From Clostridia bacterium (GTDB lineage Bacteria > Bacillota > Clostridia > Oscillospirales > CAG-272): a stretch of 43,709 nucleotides of DNA. The stretch is from the NCBI GenBank assembly GCA_017461475.1, contig JAFTXX010000053.1, positions 1 through 43,709 of the forward strand, written 5' to 3'. Made by a program: the position numbers and the translations under genes. Within the stretch, counting starts at the first letter, position 1, and every line of letters begins with the position of its first letter. Positions 1-6,888 of this stretch are shown one piece after another. The notes below the pieces were generated by a model. The model saw only the letters and a program-made list of their open reading frames with translations. It was not told where the DNA came from and searched no databases.

Positions 1-105
1 GAAAAATTAGAAGAATATATTCATTACTACAATAACGATAGAATTTCCTTAAAACTAAAAGGAATGAGTCCGGTAGAATACCGAACTCATTCTCAATCAA
101 TTTAA
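1..105 (+). CDS. IS3-family transposase OrfB, C-terminal fragment (cut by window edge)
   Basis: Frame 1 reads from the first base to a TAA at 103-105 and gives 34 residues containing YIHYYNNDRIS followed by LKGMSPVEYR. This is the conserved C-terminus of the DDE integrase domain (rve) of IS3/IS150-group transposases, where the Tyr-Asn-x-x-Arg and Met-(S/T)-Pro-x-x-(Y/F)-R residues end the protein. The start and the catalytic triad lie outside the window, so integrity of the whole transposase cannot be judged. The stop is followed within 35 bases by the apparent right end of the element. Family assignment is firm despite the short length; the subgroup is inferred. Confidence 0.85.
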   Translation, partial: EKLEEYIHYYNNDRISLKLKGMSPVEYRTHSQSI

Positions 106-140
106 TATTAATTTTTGTCTAAACTTTGGGGTTCACTTCA
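1..140 (+). mobile_element. Right end of an IS3-family insertion sequence
   Basis: After the transposase stop at 105 comes an AT-rich stretch and then a segment reading GTCTAAACTTTGGGG and ending in CACTTCA at 140. Its reverse complement begins TGAAGTGAACCCC, which fits the terminal inverted repeats of IS150-like elements (TG...CA ends). The sequence just outside (141-147) is TGAAGTG, so the junction at 134-147 is itself a perfect palindrome. The IS ends 17 bases from the stop codon of the neighbouring minus-strand phosphoesterase gene. The exact boundary is inferred from the end motif; the left end is not in the window. Confidence 0.7.
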
Positions 141-157
141 TGAAGTGGGTGCAAATT

Positions 158-859
158 TTATTCAACGTAAAATTCTTTCATATCGTCGAGTCTGAGACAG
201 CCGAGGGGAAGACCGAAGGATGAGCCGCAGTTTATGGCAATTGTGCCGTTGAGGTTCCATATCTTACCCTTCGACGAGGGGTTTATCTCAACCGTGGGGG
301 TGTGGCCTACTACAAGCGTTTTGTCTTCAAAGTAAATCTTTGACCAATCGGGCGCTTCGCAGATGAGTTCTTCCGCGTCGTAGTCGTCAAGGTCGCGCGA
401 CTTTGAGAAGTTGTCAAGTCCTGCGTGTACAAGGACATAGTCTTTGCCGCCGACTTCGATTTCCTCATAGGGCATAAACTCTTCAAGGTATTCAATTACC
501 CATTCGCGGTCGTCTTTGTCAAGTTCGCGGAAAGCGCGCACCGTCTCCTGACCGCCGCTTTTGCCCCATTTCATAAAGTTCTGCATAGTTTCCGCGTCAA
601 ACTTTGCAATTGCCTTTTCGCTGATGTCGCCGACAAGTTTTGAAAGGAGAGGGAGCGCCATATATTCGTGCTCGCCGATAATGGGGTATACATTGGGGCG
701 CGAGGACATGTCAAGGAGAATTTTAAAAGAGTCTTCGCCGTAGTCAATGACGTTGCCGAGAACAAAAAGCACGTCGCGGTCCTCGTCAAGCTTTATCAAA
801 TCGAGCATTTTCATATAACGCTCGTAGTCACCGTGTATGTCTGAGATAACATATGTCAT
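158..859 (-). CDS. PP2A/ApaH-like serine/threonine metallophosphoesterase with altered metal-site motifs
   Basis: A 233-residue calcineurin-like phosphoesterase of the bacterial PrpE/ApaH/PPP type, which would hydrolyse phosphoester or nucleotide substrates in the cytoplasm. Motifs in order from the chosen ATG: SDIHGDY (D7, H9), then LGNVIDYG where the family has GDxxDRG (N36 for D, Y40 for R), GEHE where the family has GNHE (E63 for N), then VHAGLD and VVGHTPT near the C-terminus. The ATG at 859 is chosen because the family begins just before the SDIHGD strand. Its Shine-Dalgarno (AAAGGA) is weak and distant, while an in-frame TTG at 982 has a strong GGAGG; that extension (41 basic residues) runs over three palindromes and is probably not protein. 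No terminator is visible before the IS. Substrate unknown. Confidence 0.8.
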   Translation of the reverse strand: MTYVISDIHGDYERYMKMLDLIKLDEDRDVLFVLGNVIDYGEDSFKILLDMSSRPNVYPIIGEHEYMALPLLSKLVGDISEKAIAKFDAETMQNFMKWGKSGGQETVRAFRELDKDDREWVIEYLEEFMPYEEIEVGGKDYVLVHAGLDNFSKSRDLDDYDAEELICEAPDWSKIYFEDKTLVVGHTPTVEINPSSKGKIWNLNGTIAINCGSSFGLPLGCLRLDDMKEFYVE

Positions 860-1000
860 AATTATGTTAATTCCTTTCTGAGAAGCGCGAATTTTTTGCC
901 GTTTTCGGTCTATACCGAAATTTGCGCCCGCCTTATGGCGCAAAAGGCACAAAAGTCGCCGTTTGAAAGATTTATCTTTCAAACTTGCACCTCCGTTTTT
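860..1000 (-). other. Hairpin-rich leader upstream of the phosphoesterase
   Basis: Three perfect short palindromes lie in tandem: TTTCGGT/ACCGAAA at 903-920, TTTGCGCC/GGCGCAAA at 921-944, and an 11-bp-arm palindrome GTTTGAAAGAT/ATCTTTCAAAC at 961-984. Each starts with TTT and ends with AAA. Read on the minus strand, a strong GGAGGTG ribosome site precedes them, followed by an in-frame TTG. The structure suggests an mRNA hairpin string inserted between an old ribosome site and the gene, or an operator for the last palindrome. Function not established. Confidence 0.6.
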
Positions 1001-1075
1001 TGCCTTTTAATTTTACCATAACCGCCGGTCGAAAACAAGCATAAATTGCAGGAATACTGCAAAAATATATGTAAG

Positions 1076-1280
1076 GTAAATTAATGTTTATGTTACAAAC
1101 ATCTCCGCCCGAGATCCTTCGCTTGCGCTCAAGGATGACAAGGGCGGATGTAGCAAAGTGCTAAAAAAGCCTTATTTTATTGCATTGCAACAACCCCCCG
1201 CTTGTCATCCTCGAACGGAGCGTAGCGAAGTGAAGGATCTTGCGGGGAGATGTTTGCTTCTTCGCTAAACATCAATTTAC
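1076..1280. repeat. Composite palindromic intergenic repeat, copy A
   Basis: About 205 bp bounded by GTAAATTAATGTTTA on the left and the near inverted copy TAAACATCAATTTAC on the right. Inside, the left arm carries CCGCCCGAGATCCTTCG then GGATGACAAGGGCGG, and the right arm carries GCTTGTCATCCTCGAACG then GAAGGATCTTGCGGGGAG, so the whole element folds on itself and each arm can also fold alone. It fills the gap 983-1317 with the terminator at 1288-1313. The same element recurs at 4741, 11807, 15769, 19256 and 41845. Confidence 0.9.
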
Positions 1281-1287
1281 AAAAACA

Positions 1288-1313
1288 AAAACCGAGTTTG
1301 AAAACTCGGTTTT
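1288..1313 (-). terminator. Intrinsic terminator after the DUF4830 gene
   Basis: Stem ACCGAGTTT/AAACTCGGT (1291-1299 with 1302-1310) flanked by A/T runs that extend the pairing. On the minus strand it sits just after the stop codon at 1318-1320 and is followed by a T-rich tract, as expected of a Rho-independent terminator. Confidence 0.85.
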
Positions 1314-1317
1314 GTTT

Positions 1318-1797
1318 TTATCCTTTTTTCAGTCCGTGGGCAAAGCCGTTCGGGTCGGCGGAGCAGATGTCGGCGCCGATGATTTTGTTTTTGTAGACCA
1401 GCAAATTTGCATAGACCGTTTCGCCGTAGCCGTCGTAGTTTGTCACCTTGTATGTATAGCGCGTGACGGTCTTGCCCTTGTAGCGGCCGAGGTCAAGCCC
1501 CACGCCTTTTTGCATTTCGTTGTACGCGGCAAAAACCTTGTCAAACGTGTCGGGTATCACCACTTCTACGCTCTCAAGCGGGGTCTCGTCTACCGTGTAG
1601 CCGAACTGCGAGAGAAAGGACGCACGGTCGCTGTCGGTCTTCACTTTGTCAAAGCGTATCGTCTCGCTCGCGGCGGTCTCAACTTCCGCGCTTTCGTTTG
1701 ACGGGATGAAAATAAACAGCATCACAATGGCAAAAACCGCAAGCGCGGCAATACATATCAACTTTATCGTGTTCATGCGGATTGAACGAACAAACAT
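1318..1797 (-). CDS. DUF4830 membrane-anchored protein
   Basis: A 159-residue protein with a short basic N-terminus, one hydrophobic segment at about residues 9-31 (LICIAALAVFAIVMLFIFIP) and an extracytoplasmic domain. The domain shows the DUF4830 pattern as I recall it: FLSQFGYTVDETP, EVVIPDTFDKVFAAYNEMQK, RYTYKVTNY, ANLLVYKNKIIGADICS, and a final Gly-Phe-x-His-Gly. DUF4830 has no known function. It would be a single-span membrane protein or be released by cleavage. The first ATG is used because GGAGGA lies 7 bases upstream; the second Met (1776) lacks a good ribosome site. Single gene with its own terminator. Confidence 0.85.
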   Translation of the reverse strand: MFVRSIRMNTIKLICIAALAVFAIVMLFIFIPSNESAEVETAASETIRFDKVKTDSDRASFLSQFGYTVDETPLESVEVVIPDTFDKVFAAYNEMQKGVGLDLGRYKGKTVTRYTYKVTNYDGYGETVYANLLVYKNKIIGADICSADPNGFAHGLKKG

Positions 1798-1848
1798 AAA
1801 AAATCCTCCTTTAAGCCTTTGCTAAAGCATATGGCAGGGAGGATGTTT

Positions 1849-2718
1849 TTATTCTATTATACCTAAATATTTTTGCTTTAACATCACGGGGTGGTATGAC
1901 TCCTTCGAGCGGCGAAGTCCCTCATTGCCGTCGTCTTCCTCGCGGTTGATGTATTTTACATCGGGGTAGGCGTTTGCCTCGAGCGTCACAAGGAGAGGGT
2001 ACACGCCGCGGTAGGCGGGCAGACCTTTTTCAATGTGAATCATCAGCGTGTCGCCGACGCGTTCCATCACCGCAAAGCCGATAATTTCGTTTCCGACGCG
2101 CAAAACGCGTGCGTCAACGGGGAGCTTCGTTATCATCGGAATGAGCCGTCTGCACGCAAGCGACTCCTTTTTTGCAGAGTCGGTGAGGTCGCCGACCTCA
2201 GCCTCGTATCGGTCAAAAAACGCGATGATTTCGGCTTCTTCCTCGGCTTTGTAGGGCAGGAAAGTGTAGTCGGAAAACTGTTTCAAAAACGCGTTCAAGT
2301 GGTTTTTCTGCGAGTGATATTTTTTACCCTTGAAACTTCGGAGCGCGTCCGCATCGTAGATGTAGTCAGCCGCGCCGTCCTCGCCCTCATACGAAAATTT
2401 TTCACCAAAGGCATTTTTCAACGCTTGGGTTTCGGTATCAGTCATTGAGCAAAGGTACAGCGGCGTGCCGAAACGCTCAATTAGCGACTGTATGCGGCTC
2501 AGGTAGTCGCCGTCGCGCTCTCTCAGGGCAAAATACGTGTGCCCCTCATAGTGCTCGGCGATGCAGAACCGCTCAAAGTCGACGGCTTCGGTGCCGAGCG
2601 TGTCTTTCCACATAAAAATGTTGCCGACGCTGTTGTCGCATATTTCGGCGGTGACATCTGTGTCGAGGAGGGCATAGAGCGCGCCTGCGTCGGATGTGTC
2701 AATAAGTTTTTTTATCAT
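1849..2718 (-). CDS. DUF2156 (phosphatidylglycerol lysyltransferase C-terminal-like) acyltransferase-fold protein
   Basis: 289 residues of the GNAT-fold DUF2156 family, related to the catalytic domain of MprF aminoacyl-PG synthases but without membrane segments. The hallmarks are [18 protein letters not shown] near residues 129-146 (family GKK..KRN.(I/L)N.F) and [20 protein letters not shown] near residues 258-277 (family iNrEdDlGdeGLRkaKlSYkP). Cytoplasmic soluble members are common in Clostridia; most have no proven substrate, and aminoacyl or acyl transfer is an inference from the fold. The start codon overlaps the stop of rnhA in an ATGA arrangement, implying translational coupling. Confidence 0.85.
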   Translation of the reverse strand: MIKKLIDTSDAGALYALLDTDVTAEICDNSVGNIFMWKDTLGTEAVDFERFCIAEHYEGHTYFALRERDGDYLSRIQSLIERFGTPLYLCSMTDTETQALKNAFGEKFSYEGEDGAADYIYDADALRSFKGKKYHSQKNHLNAFLKQFSDYTFLPYKAEEEAEIIAFFDRYEAEVGDLTDSAKKESLACRRLIPMITKLPVDARVLRVGNEIIGFAVMERVGDTLMIHIEKGLPAYRGVYPLLVTLEANAYPDVKYINREEDDGNEGLRRSKESYHPVMLKQKYLGIIE

Positions 2719-3155
2719 ACGGAAAATTTTTCAGCCTCTTTCACCGCAAGGGCGTCACAGCGTTCGTTGTACGGGTGCCCCGCGTGTCCTTTTATCCAGT
2801 TGAATGTGACAGTGTGCACTTCGAGCAGTTCAAGCAGTCTTTCCCACAGGTCAATGTTAAGCGCCTGCTTGCCGTCGGATTTCTTCCATCCCTTTGCGCG
2901 CCAGCCGTACACCCATTTTTTCGTAACCGCGTCAACGAGGTACTTTGAGTCGGAAGTAAGCGTCACCTCACACGGCTCTTTGAGCGCGGAGAGCGCGGCT
3001 ATTGCACCCATCAGCTCCATGCGGTTGTTGGTGGTCATTGCCTCGCCGCCCGAAAACTCCTTTTCGTGCCCTGCGTAGACAAGCACAGCCCCGTATCCGC
3101 CCGCACCCGGGTTGCCCTTGCATGCTCCGTCAGTATAAATTTCAACCTTTCTCAT
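2715..3155 (-). CDS. rnhA: Ribonuclease HI
   Basis: 146 residues, the normal size for bacterial RNase HI, which cuts the RNA strand of RNA-DNA hybrids. All four catalytic carboxylates are visible: D9 in [12 protein letters not shown]47 in [10 protein letters not shown]69 in LTSDSKYL and D134 in [11 protein letters not shown], with the metal-release His124 in [13 protein letters not shown]. The start at 3155 ([10 protein letters not shown]) is chosen over an upstream in-frame codon because it matches the family N-terminus and has GGGAG just before it. It overlaps the downstream DUF2156 gene by 4 bases, so the two form an operon. Confidence 0.96.
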   Translation of the reverse strand: MRKVEIYTDGACKGNPGAGGYGAVLVYAGHEKEFSGGEAMTTNNRMELMGAIAALSALKEPCEVTLTSDSKYLVDAVTKKWVYGWRAKGWKKSDGKQALNIDLWERLLELLEVHTVTFNWIKGHAGHPYNERCDALAVKEAEKFSV

Positions 3156-3262
3156 CTCGCTCCCTCGCTTTCCGATATATTGTAACACTAATGTTAGTTT
3201 AAGGCAAGAGGAAAATGTGAAGGAAATTGATGTATAACATTGTTTACTAACCCCGCAAAACT

Positions 3263-3327
3263 GTAGGGGCGATTAGTAATCGCCCGTTTTCACTACGGTT
3301 CGGCGGGCGATTACTAATCGCCCCTAC
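3263..3327. repeat. GTAGGGGCGATTA palindrome, copy 1
   Basis: A 65-bp inverted repeat: GTAGGGGCGATTAGTAATCG at the left pairs with CGATTACTAATCGCCCCTAC at the right, and the core of each arm (GGGCGATTA-G-TAATCGCCC) is itself a perfect palindrome. It lies in the 301-bp gap between rnhA and the GHL10 gene; apart from a weak promoter-like TTTCAA-17-TATACT (3373-3401) nothing else is evident there. A second copy is at 37050. Confidence 0.88.
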
Positions 3328-3456
3328 GATGTCGGTGAACAGCCGTTTACTTCACCTAACCATTATTTTACCTTTCAAATTCCGACAAAATATGATATAC
3401 TAAATGCAAACACATGCGCATACATTTGAAACGGACAAACATTCGGGAGTGAAAAC

Positions 3457-4749
3457 ATGACAGACCTCAAAATCAAAATATTAATATTTGCCGCTGCGGT
3501 GCTGCTTGTTTTATCTGCGGTGATTCCGCTTGCGGCGGCTTTTGCGCCTGCCGCTGACCTTGTGCCGCCGCAGGCGGCAGTGGCGGACGAGCCGTCCGCA
3601 GACATTGCGGCGGCGGAGGAAATGCGTGCACTTTGGATTGCCACCGTCAACAATATAAACTTCCCGTCAAAAAAGGGGCTTTCAAGAGAAAAACTCGCCG
3701 CCGAGCTTGACGGCATCGTGGACTTTGCCGCCGAAAACGGCTTCAACGCAATAATGTTTCAGGTGCGCCCCACCGCGGATGCGCTTTACGACTCGAATTT
3801 GTTTCCCGCGTCAAAATTTGTTTCGGGCGAGTGTGGCAAAGCGGCTGATGACGGCTTTGACTGCCTCGGATATCTGCTTGAAGCCGCACACGCAAAGTCA
3901 ATCGCCGTCCACGCATGGGTAAATCCGCTACGCGTCACAAGCGGCAACACTACATACCCGCAGACCGACATCGCGGCGCTCCCAGAAAGCTCGCCCGCAC
4001 GCCAGCATGAGGAATGCGTCGTCGCTTACGCCGACGGGAAGCTGTACTTCGACGCTGGACAGCCATATGTGCGCTCTCTTGTCGCCGCGGGGGTTAAGGA
4101 AATTTGCGAAAAATACGATGTTGACGGAATTATTTTTGACGATTATTTCTATCCTTATCCGTCAGACGGCGCGGCTTTTGACGATGCGGCAACTTATGCC
4201 GAATACGGTGATGGCATGACACTTGCGGATTTCCGCCGTGACAGCGTAAACCAACTTGTAAAGCTTTGCTACGAGACAGTAAAGTCGGTTGATGAAACCG
4301 TTCAGTTCGGCGTTTCACCTTTCGGAATCTGGCAAAACTCCGACGGCAAAAACGGCGGCAGTGCGACGCGTGGGCTCGAAGCCTATGATTCCATCTATTG
4401 CGACGCGCTCGCATGGGCGCGCGGGGGATATGTCGACTACCTCGCGCCGCAGATTTACTGGTCGTTTGACACCAAGGCAGCGCCGTTTGACACGCTTGCC
4501 GAGTGGTGGAACGAGGCTCTCCGCGGCACCGGCGTGAAATATTACATCAGTTACGGCGTATACCGCTACGCCGACGGCGCAATGGAAAGCGGCGAGGTTT
4601 CGCGCCAAGTGGAATTTGCGCGCGGGCTCGACAACTGCCGCGGCGGCATGTACTACGGCTACGCCGCGCTCAAAGCAAACTCGGACGGCGTAACCGACGA
4701 GCTCGCCGAAGCATTTGAAAAGAGTGTTATATATTTGGAAGTAAATTAA
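3457..4749 (+). CDS. GHL10-family (DUF187) secreted glycoside hydrolase-like protein
   Basis: 430 residues with an N-terminal hydrophobic signal segment (residues about 6-30) followed by a TIM-barrel-like GHL10 domain. Recognisable landmarks are EEMRALWIATVNNINFPS at the domain start, FQVRPTADALY, AVHAWVNPLRV, FDAGQPYVRSL, the acidic strand DGIIFDDYFYP (D228, D229), FGVSPFGIW and YLAPQIYWSFD. Family members are extracytoplasmic enzymes linked to cell-wall or exopolysaccharide hydrolysis; the substrate here is unknown. GGGAG sits 7 bases before the ATG. The last codons GTA-AAT-TAA coincide exactly with the terminal sequence of repeat copy B, so the repeat supplies the end of the gene. Confidence 0.87.
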   Translation: MTDLKIKILIFAAAVLLVLSAVIPLAAAFAPAADLVPPQAAVADEPSADIAAAEEMRALWIATVNNINFPSKKGLSREKLAAELDGIVDFAAENGFNAIMFQVRPTADALYDSNLFPASKFVSGECGKAADDGFDCLGYLLEAAHAKSIAVHAWVNPLRVTSGNTTYPQTDIAALPESSPARQHEECVVAYADGKLYFDAGQPYVRSLVAAGVKEICEKYDVDGIIFDDYFYPYPSDGAAFDDAATYAEYGDGMTLADFRRDSVNQLVKLCYETVKSVDETVQFGVSPFGIWQNSDGKNGGSATRGLEAYDSIYCDALAWARGGYVDYLAPQIYWSFDTKAAPFDTLAEWWNEALRGTGVKYYISYGVYRYADGAMESGEVSRQVEFARGLDNCRGGMYYGYAALKANSDGVTDELAEAFEKSVIYLEVN

Positions 4750-4943
4750 TGTTTAGAGTTTAAGCAAACATCTCCCCGCGAGATCCTTCACTTCGCTACG
4801 CTACGTTCGAGGATGACAAGCGGGGGTTGTTACAGTGTGTAAATAAAGGCTTTTTCAGCACTTTGCTTAAACCCGCCCTTGTCATCCTTGAGCGTCAGCG
4901 TTGCGATCTCGGGCGGAGATGGTAGTTACATAAACACTAATTC
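4741..4943. repeat. Composite palindromic intergenic repeat, copy B (overlaps a stop codon)
   Basis: Same element as copy A in the opposite orientation: left end GTAAATTAATGTTTA, arm CTCCCCGCGAGATCCTTC, GAGGATGACAAGCGGGGG, central CTTTTTCAGCACTTTGC, then CCCGCCCTTGTCATCCTTG, GATCTCGGGCGGAGATG and a degenerate right end TAAACACTAATT. The first nine bases encode the last two residues and stop of the GHL10 gene. The rest of the gap to 5055 holds the promoter of the next gene. Confidence 0.9.
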
Positions 4944-4991
4944 CTTCCCAACATTACACATCCATGTTTGCGGATTTGTTGTGGTATTTTC

Positions 4992-5020
4992 TTGACACAA
5001 ACCACCACATATGGTATATT
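4992..5020 (+). promoter_or_regulatory. Sigma-A promoter of the SLH protein gene
   Basis: TTGACA at 4992-4997, a 17-bp spacer, and TATATT at 5015-5020. The predicted start of transcription is around 5027, leaving a leader of roughly 30 bases that contains the ACGGAGG ribosome site at 5043-5049. A TGTGGT...ACCACC inverted repeat brackets the -35 box and could be an operator, though this is weak. Confidence 0.85.
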
Positions 5021-5055
5021 TATGGTGTATAAGTATATCCAAACGGAGGTTTGTT

Positions 5056-6831
5056 ATGAAAAGAATTTTAACTTTTGCGGCGCTGGTTTGCACTTTGCTT
5101 GCGGTTTTGGCTGTGAGCGTTTCGTCTGCGTGCGACCATAACTGGGTGCTTGACCTCACAAAGTGTACTTCGCCTACGTGTACGGCAGAGGGCTCAAACG
5201 CATACTACTGCTCGCGTTGCTCCCAGACGAAGTCCGAGACTGTTGACGCACTTGGTCACGACTATGTGACTGTATCGGGAAAAGAAGCGACATGCACTGC
5301 CGACAGCACCGTAACTGAGAAATGCTCTGTCTGCGGCGACGAGCGCAAGGATGACACCAAGGCGCTCGGCCACACCTACGAGGAGACAAAGCGCACCGAG
5401 GCGACCTGCTCAAAAGAAGGCTCCGTTACTTATAAATGCTCTGTCTGCAAGGAGACCAAGACCGAAAGTCTTGCCACTGTAGACCATGATTACACAAAGT
5501 TTATCAGCTCATCTGCAACTTGCACCACCAAGGGACAGAGTACATACCAGTGCTCGATGTGCTCGGCTGTAACACTGGTGAACGTGGCAAAGCTCGGCCA
5601 TGACCTCAAGACCACGGGCGGACCTACTTGCACCGAGAGCGGCAAATACACCTACACCTGCACCCGTTGCGACTACACAAAGACATCGACTACTCAAAAG
5701 GCGCTCGGTCACGATGTGCCCGAAGACCTTGACGATTGGAAAGTGGTCACAAAGGCTACATGTGAGCAGGAGGGCAAGCTCCGCGCAAAATGTGAGCGCT
5801 GTAAAAAGTATGTCTACGAGGAAGTTGAAAAACTTGACCATGACTACGGCGACACGCTTTACATCACAAAAATTCCCACGTCTTCCTCGACCGGTAAGTA
5901 TGTAAAAATTTGCGAAAACTGCGGTACCGAGGTTTCAAAAACCATCGCAAAGGGTACGACCAACCTCGGCGACTACACAATAGCACCCGTAAAAGCGTCT
6001 GTCGCGTCCGGCGATGTTGAACGCGGAACAAAAGTAGAGTTTTCCTGCGACCTCGAAAACGTAAAAATTTACTATGCGCTCGGCGGCAAGAGCCCGCTTT
6101 CGTCAAGCTACCGCAAGACCTACAACGGCGCTATTGAGATAACTAAATCTACCGTTATCAAGGTTTACGCTGTTTACAGCGGAAGCGCCGATGTTGATAT
6201 CGCGCCGTCCGACGTTGCGTCCTACACGTACCTTGTTGACAACGATTCGCCGCTTGTGTACCTCGAAGAGGAGGCTTACCTCGGCGGTTACATGCCGCTT
6301 GCCAAGGACAAGAAGTTCCGCCCCGACGATAAGGCTACCCGCTATGAAGTTATCGAAGCGATGGATTATCTGTTCGGCTCATGGGCAGACGACGCAGAGG
6401 TGTACTTCACCGACGTTGATAAGGCGCATAAGGATGTCGTTGCAAAATTTGTAGGCGCAGAGCTTCTCAATGGCTATGAGGACCTCACTTTCCGCGGCGA
6501 GAACAACATCAAGCGCAGTGAGCTCTGCAAAGTGCTCGCGCTTGCGCTCGGACTTGACGTGGATTACAAATCCGGCGCAACATTCTCCGATGTTGAGATA
6601 ACCCACTGGGCATATCCCTATATCTCGGCGCTCACCGAGGCGGGATATCTTGCCGGCGACCCCGACGGCACTTTCCGCCCCGAGGACAACATCACCCGCG
6701 CCGAGCTCGCCGTAGTGCTCAACCGCATTGCGAATGTAGAACTCACCGAGGGTGTTGAAATTGCCGACATGGACGGCGAACACTGGGCATACAACTATGT
6801 CTGCTCCGCGGTAAAAAAGAGCGAAGAGTAA
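5056..6831 (+). CDS. Secreted S-layer-homology protein with Cys/His repeats
   Basis: 591 residues. A signal peptide (about 1-25) is followed by about seven tandem repeats (26-300) of roughly 38-45 residues with the pattern (G/D)H(D/T)Y...ATC(T/S)xxG..xYxCSxC, each giving three Cys and one His. Next comes a chitobiase/hexosaminidase C-terminal-like beta domain (about 305-392, with VKIYYALGG and STVIKVYAV), then SLH motifs at about 400-440, 450-500 and 508-560 (FSDVEITHWAYPYISAL, GDPDGTFRPEDNITRAELA) and a partial fourth. SLH domains bind pyruvylated wall polymers, so the protein should sit on the cell surface. The Cys-His repeats may bind zinc or form disulfides; their role is unknown. The ATG at 5056 is used because of ACGGAGG. 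Confidence 0.9.
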   Translation: MKRILTFAALVCTLLAVLAVSVSSACDHNWVLDLTKCTSPTCTAEGSNAYYCSRCSQTKSETVDALGHDYVTVSGKEATCTADSTVTEKCSVCGDERKDDTKALGHTYEETKRTEATCSKEGSVTYKCSVCKETKTESLATVDHDYTKFISSSATCTTKGQSTYQCSMCSAVTLVNVAKLGHDLKTTGGPTCTESGKYTYTCTRCDYTKTSTTQKALGHDVPEDLDDWKVVTKATCEQEGKLRAKCERCKKYVYEEVEKLDHDYGDTLYITKIPTSSSTGKYVKICENCGTEVSKTIAKGTTNLGDYTIAPVKASVASGDVERGTKVEFSCDLENVKIYYALGGKSPLSSSYRKTYNGAIEITKSTVIKVYAVYSGSADVDIAPSDVASYTYLVDNDSPLVYLEEEAYLGGYMPLAKDKKFRPDDKATRYEVIEAMDYLFGSWADDAEVYFTDVDKAHKDVVAKFVGAELLNGYEDLTFRGENNIKRSELCKVLALALGLDVDYKSGATFSDVEITHWAYPYISALTEAGYLAGDPDGTFRPEDNITRAELAVVLNRIANVELTEGVEIADMDGEHWAYNYVCSAVKKSEE

Positions 6832-6844
6832 TTGTGAGTGAGTG

Positions 6845-6888
6845 AAAAATAACCCACGACCGATATTCGGTCGTGGGTTTTATTTTTT
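6845..6888. terminator. Bidirectional intrinsic terminator between convergent genes
   Basis: A 13-bp perfect stem AACCCACGACCGA/TCGGTCGTGGGTT (6851-6863 with 6867-6879) around a 3-base loop, with A-rich sequence on the left and TTTTATTTTTT on the right. It serves the SLH gene on the plus strand and the GH43 gene on the minus strand. Confidence 0.92.
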
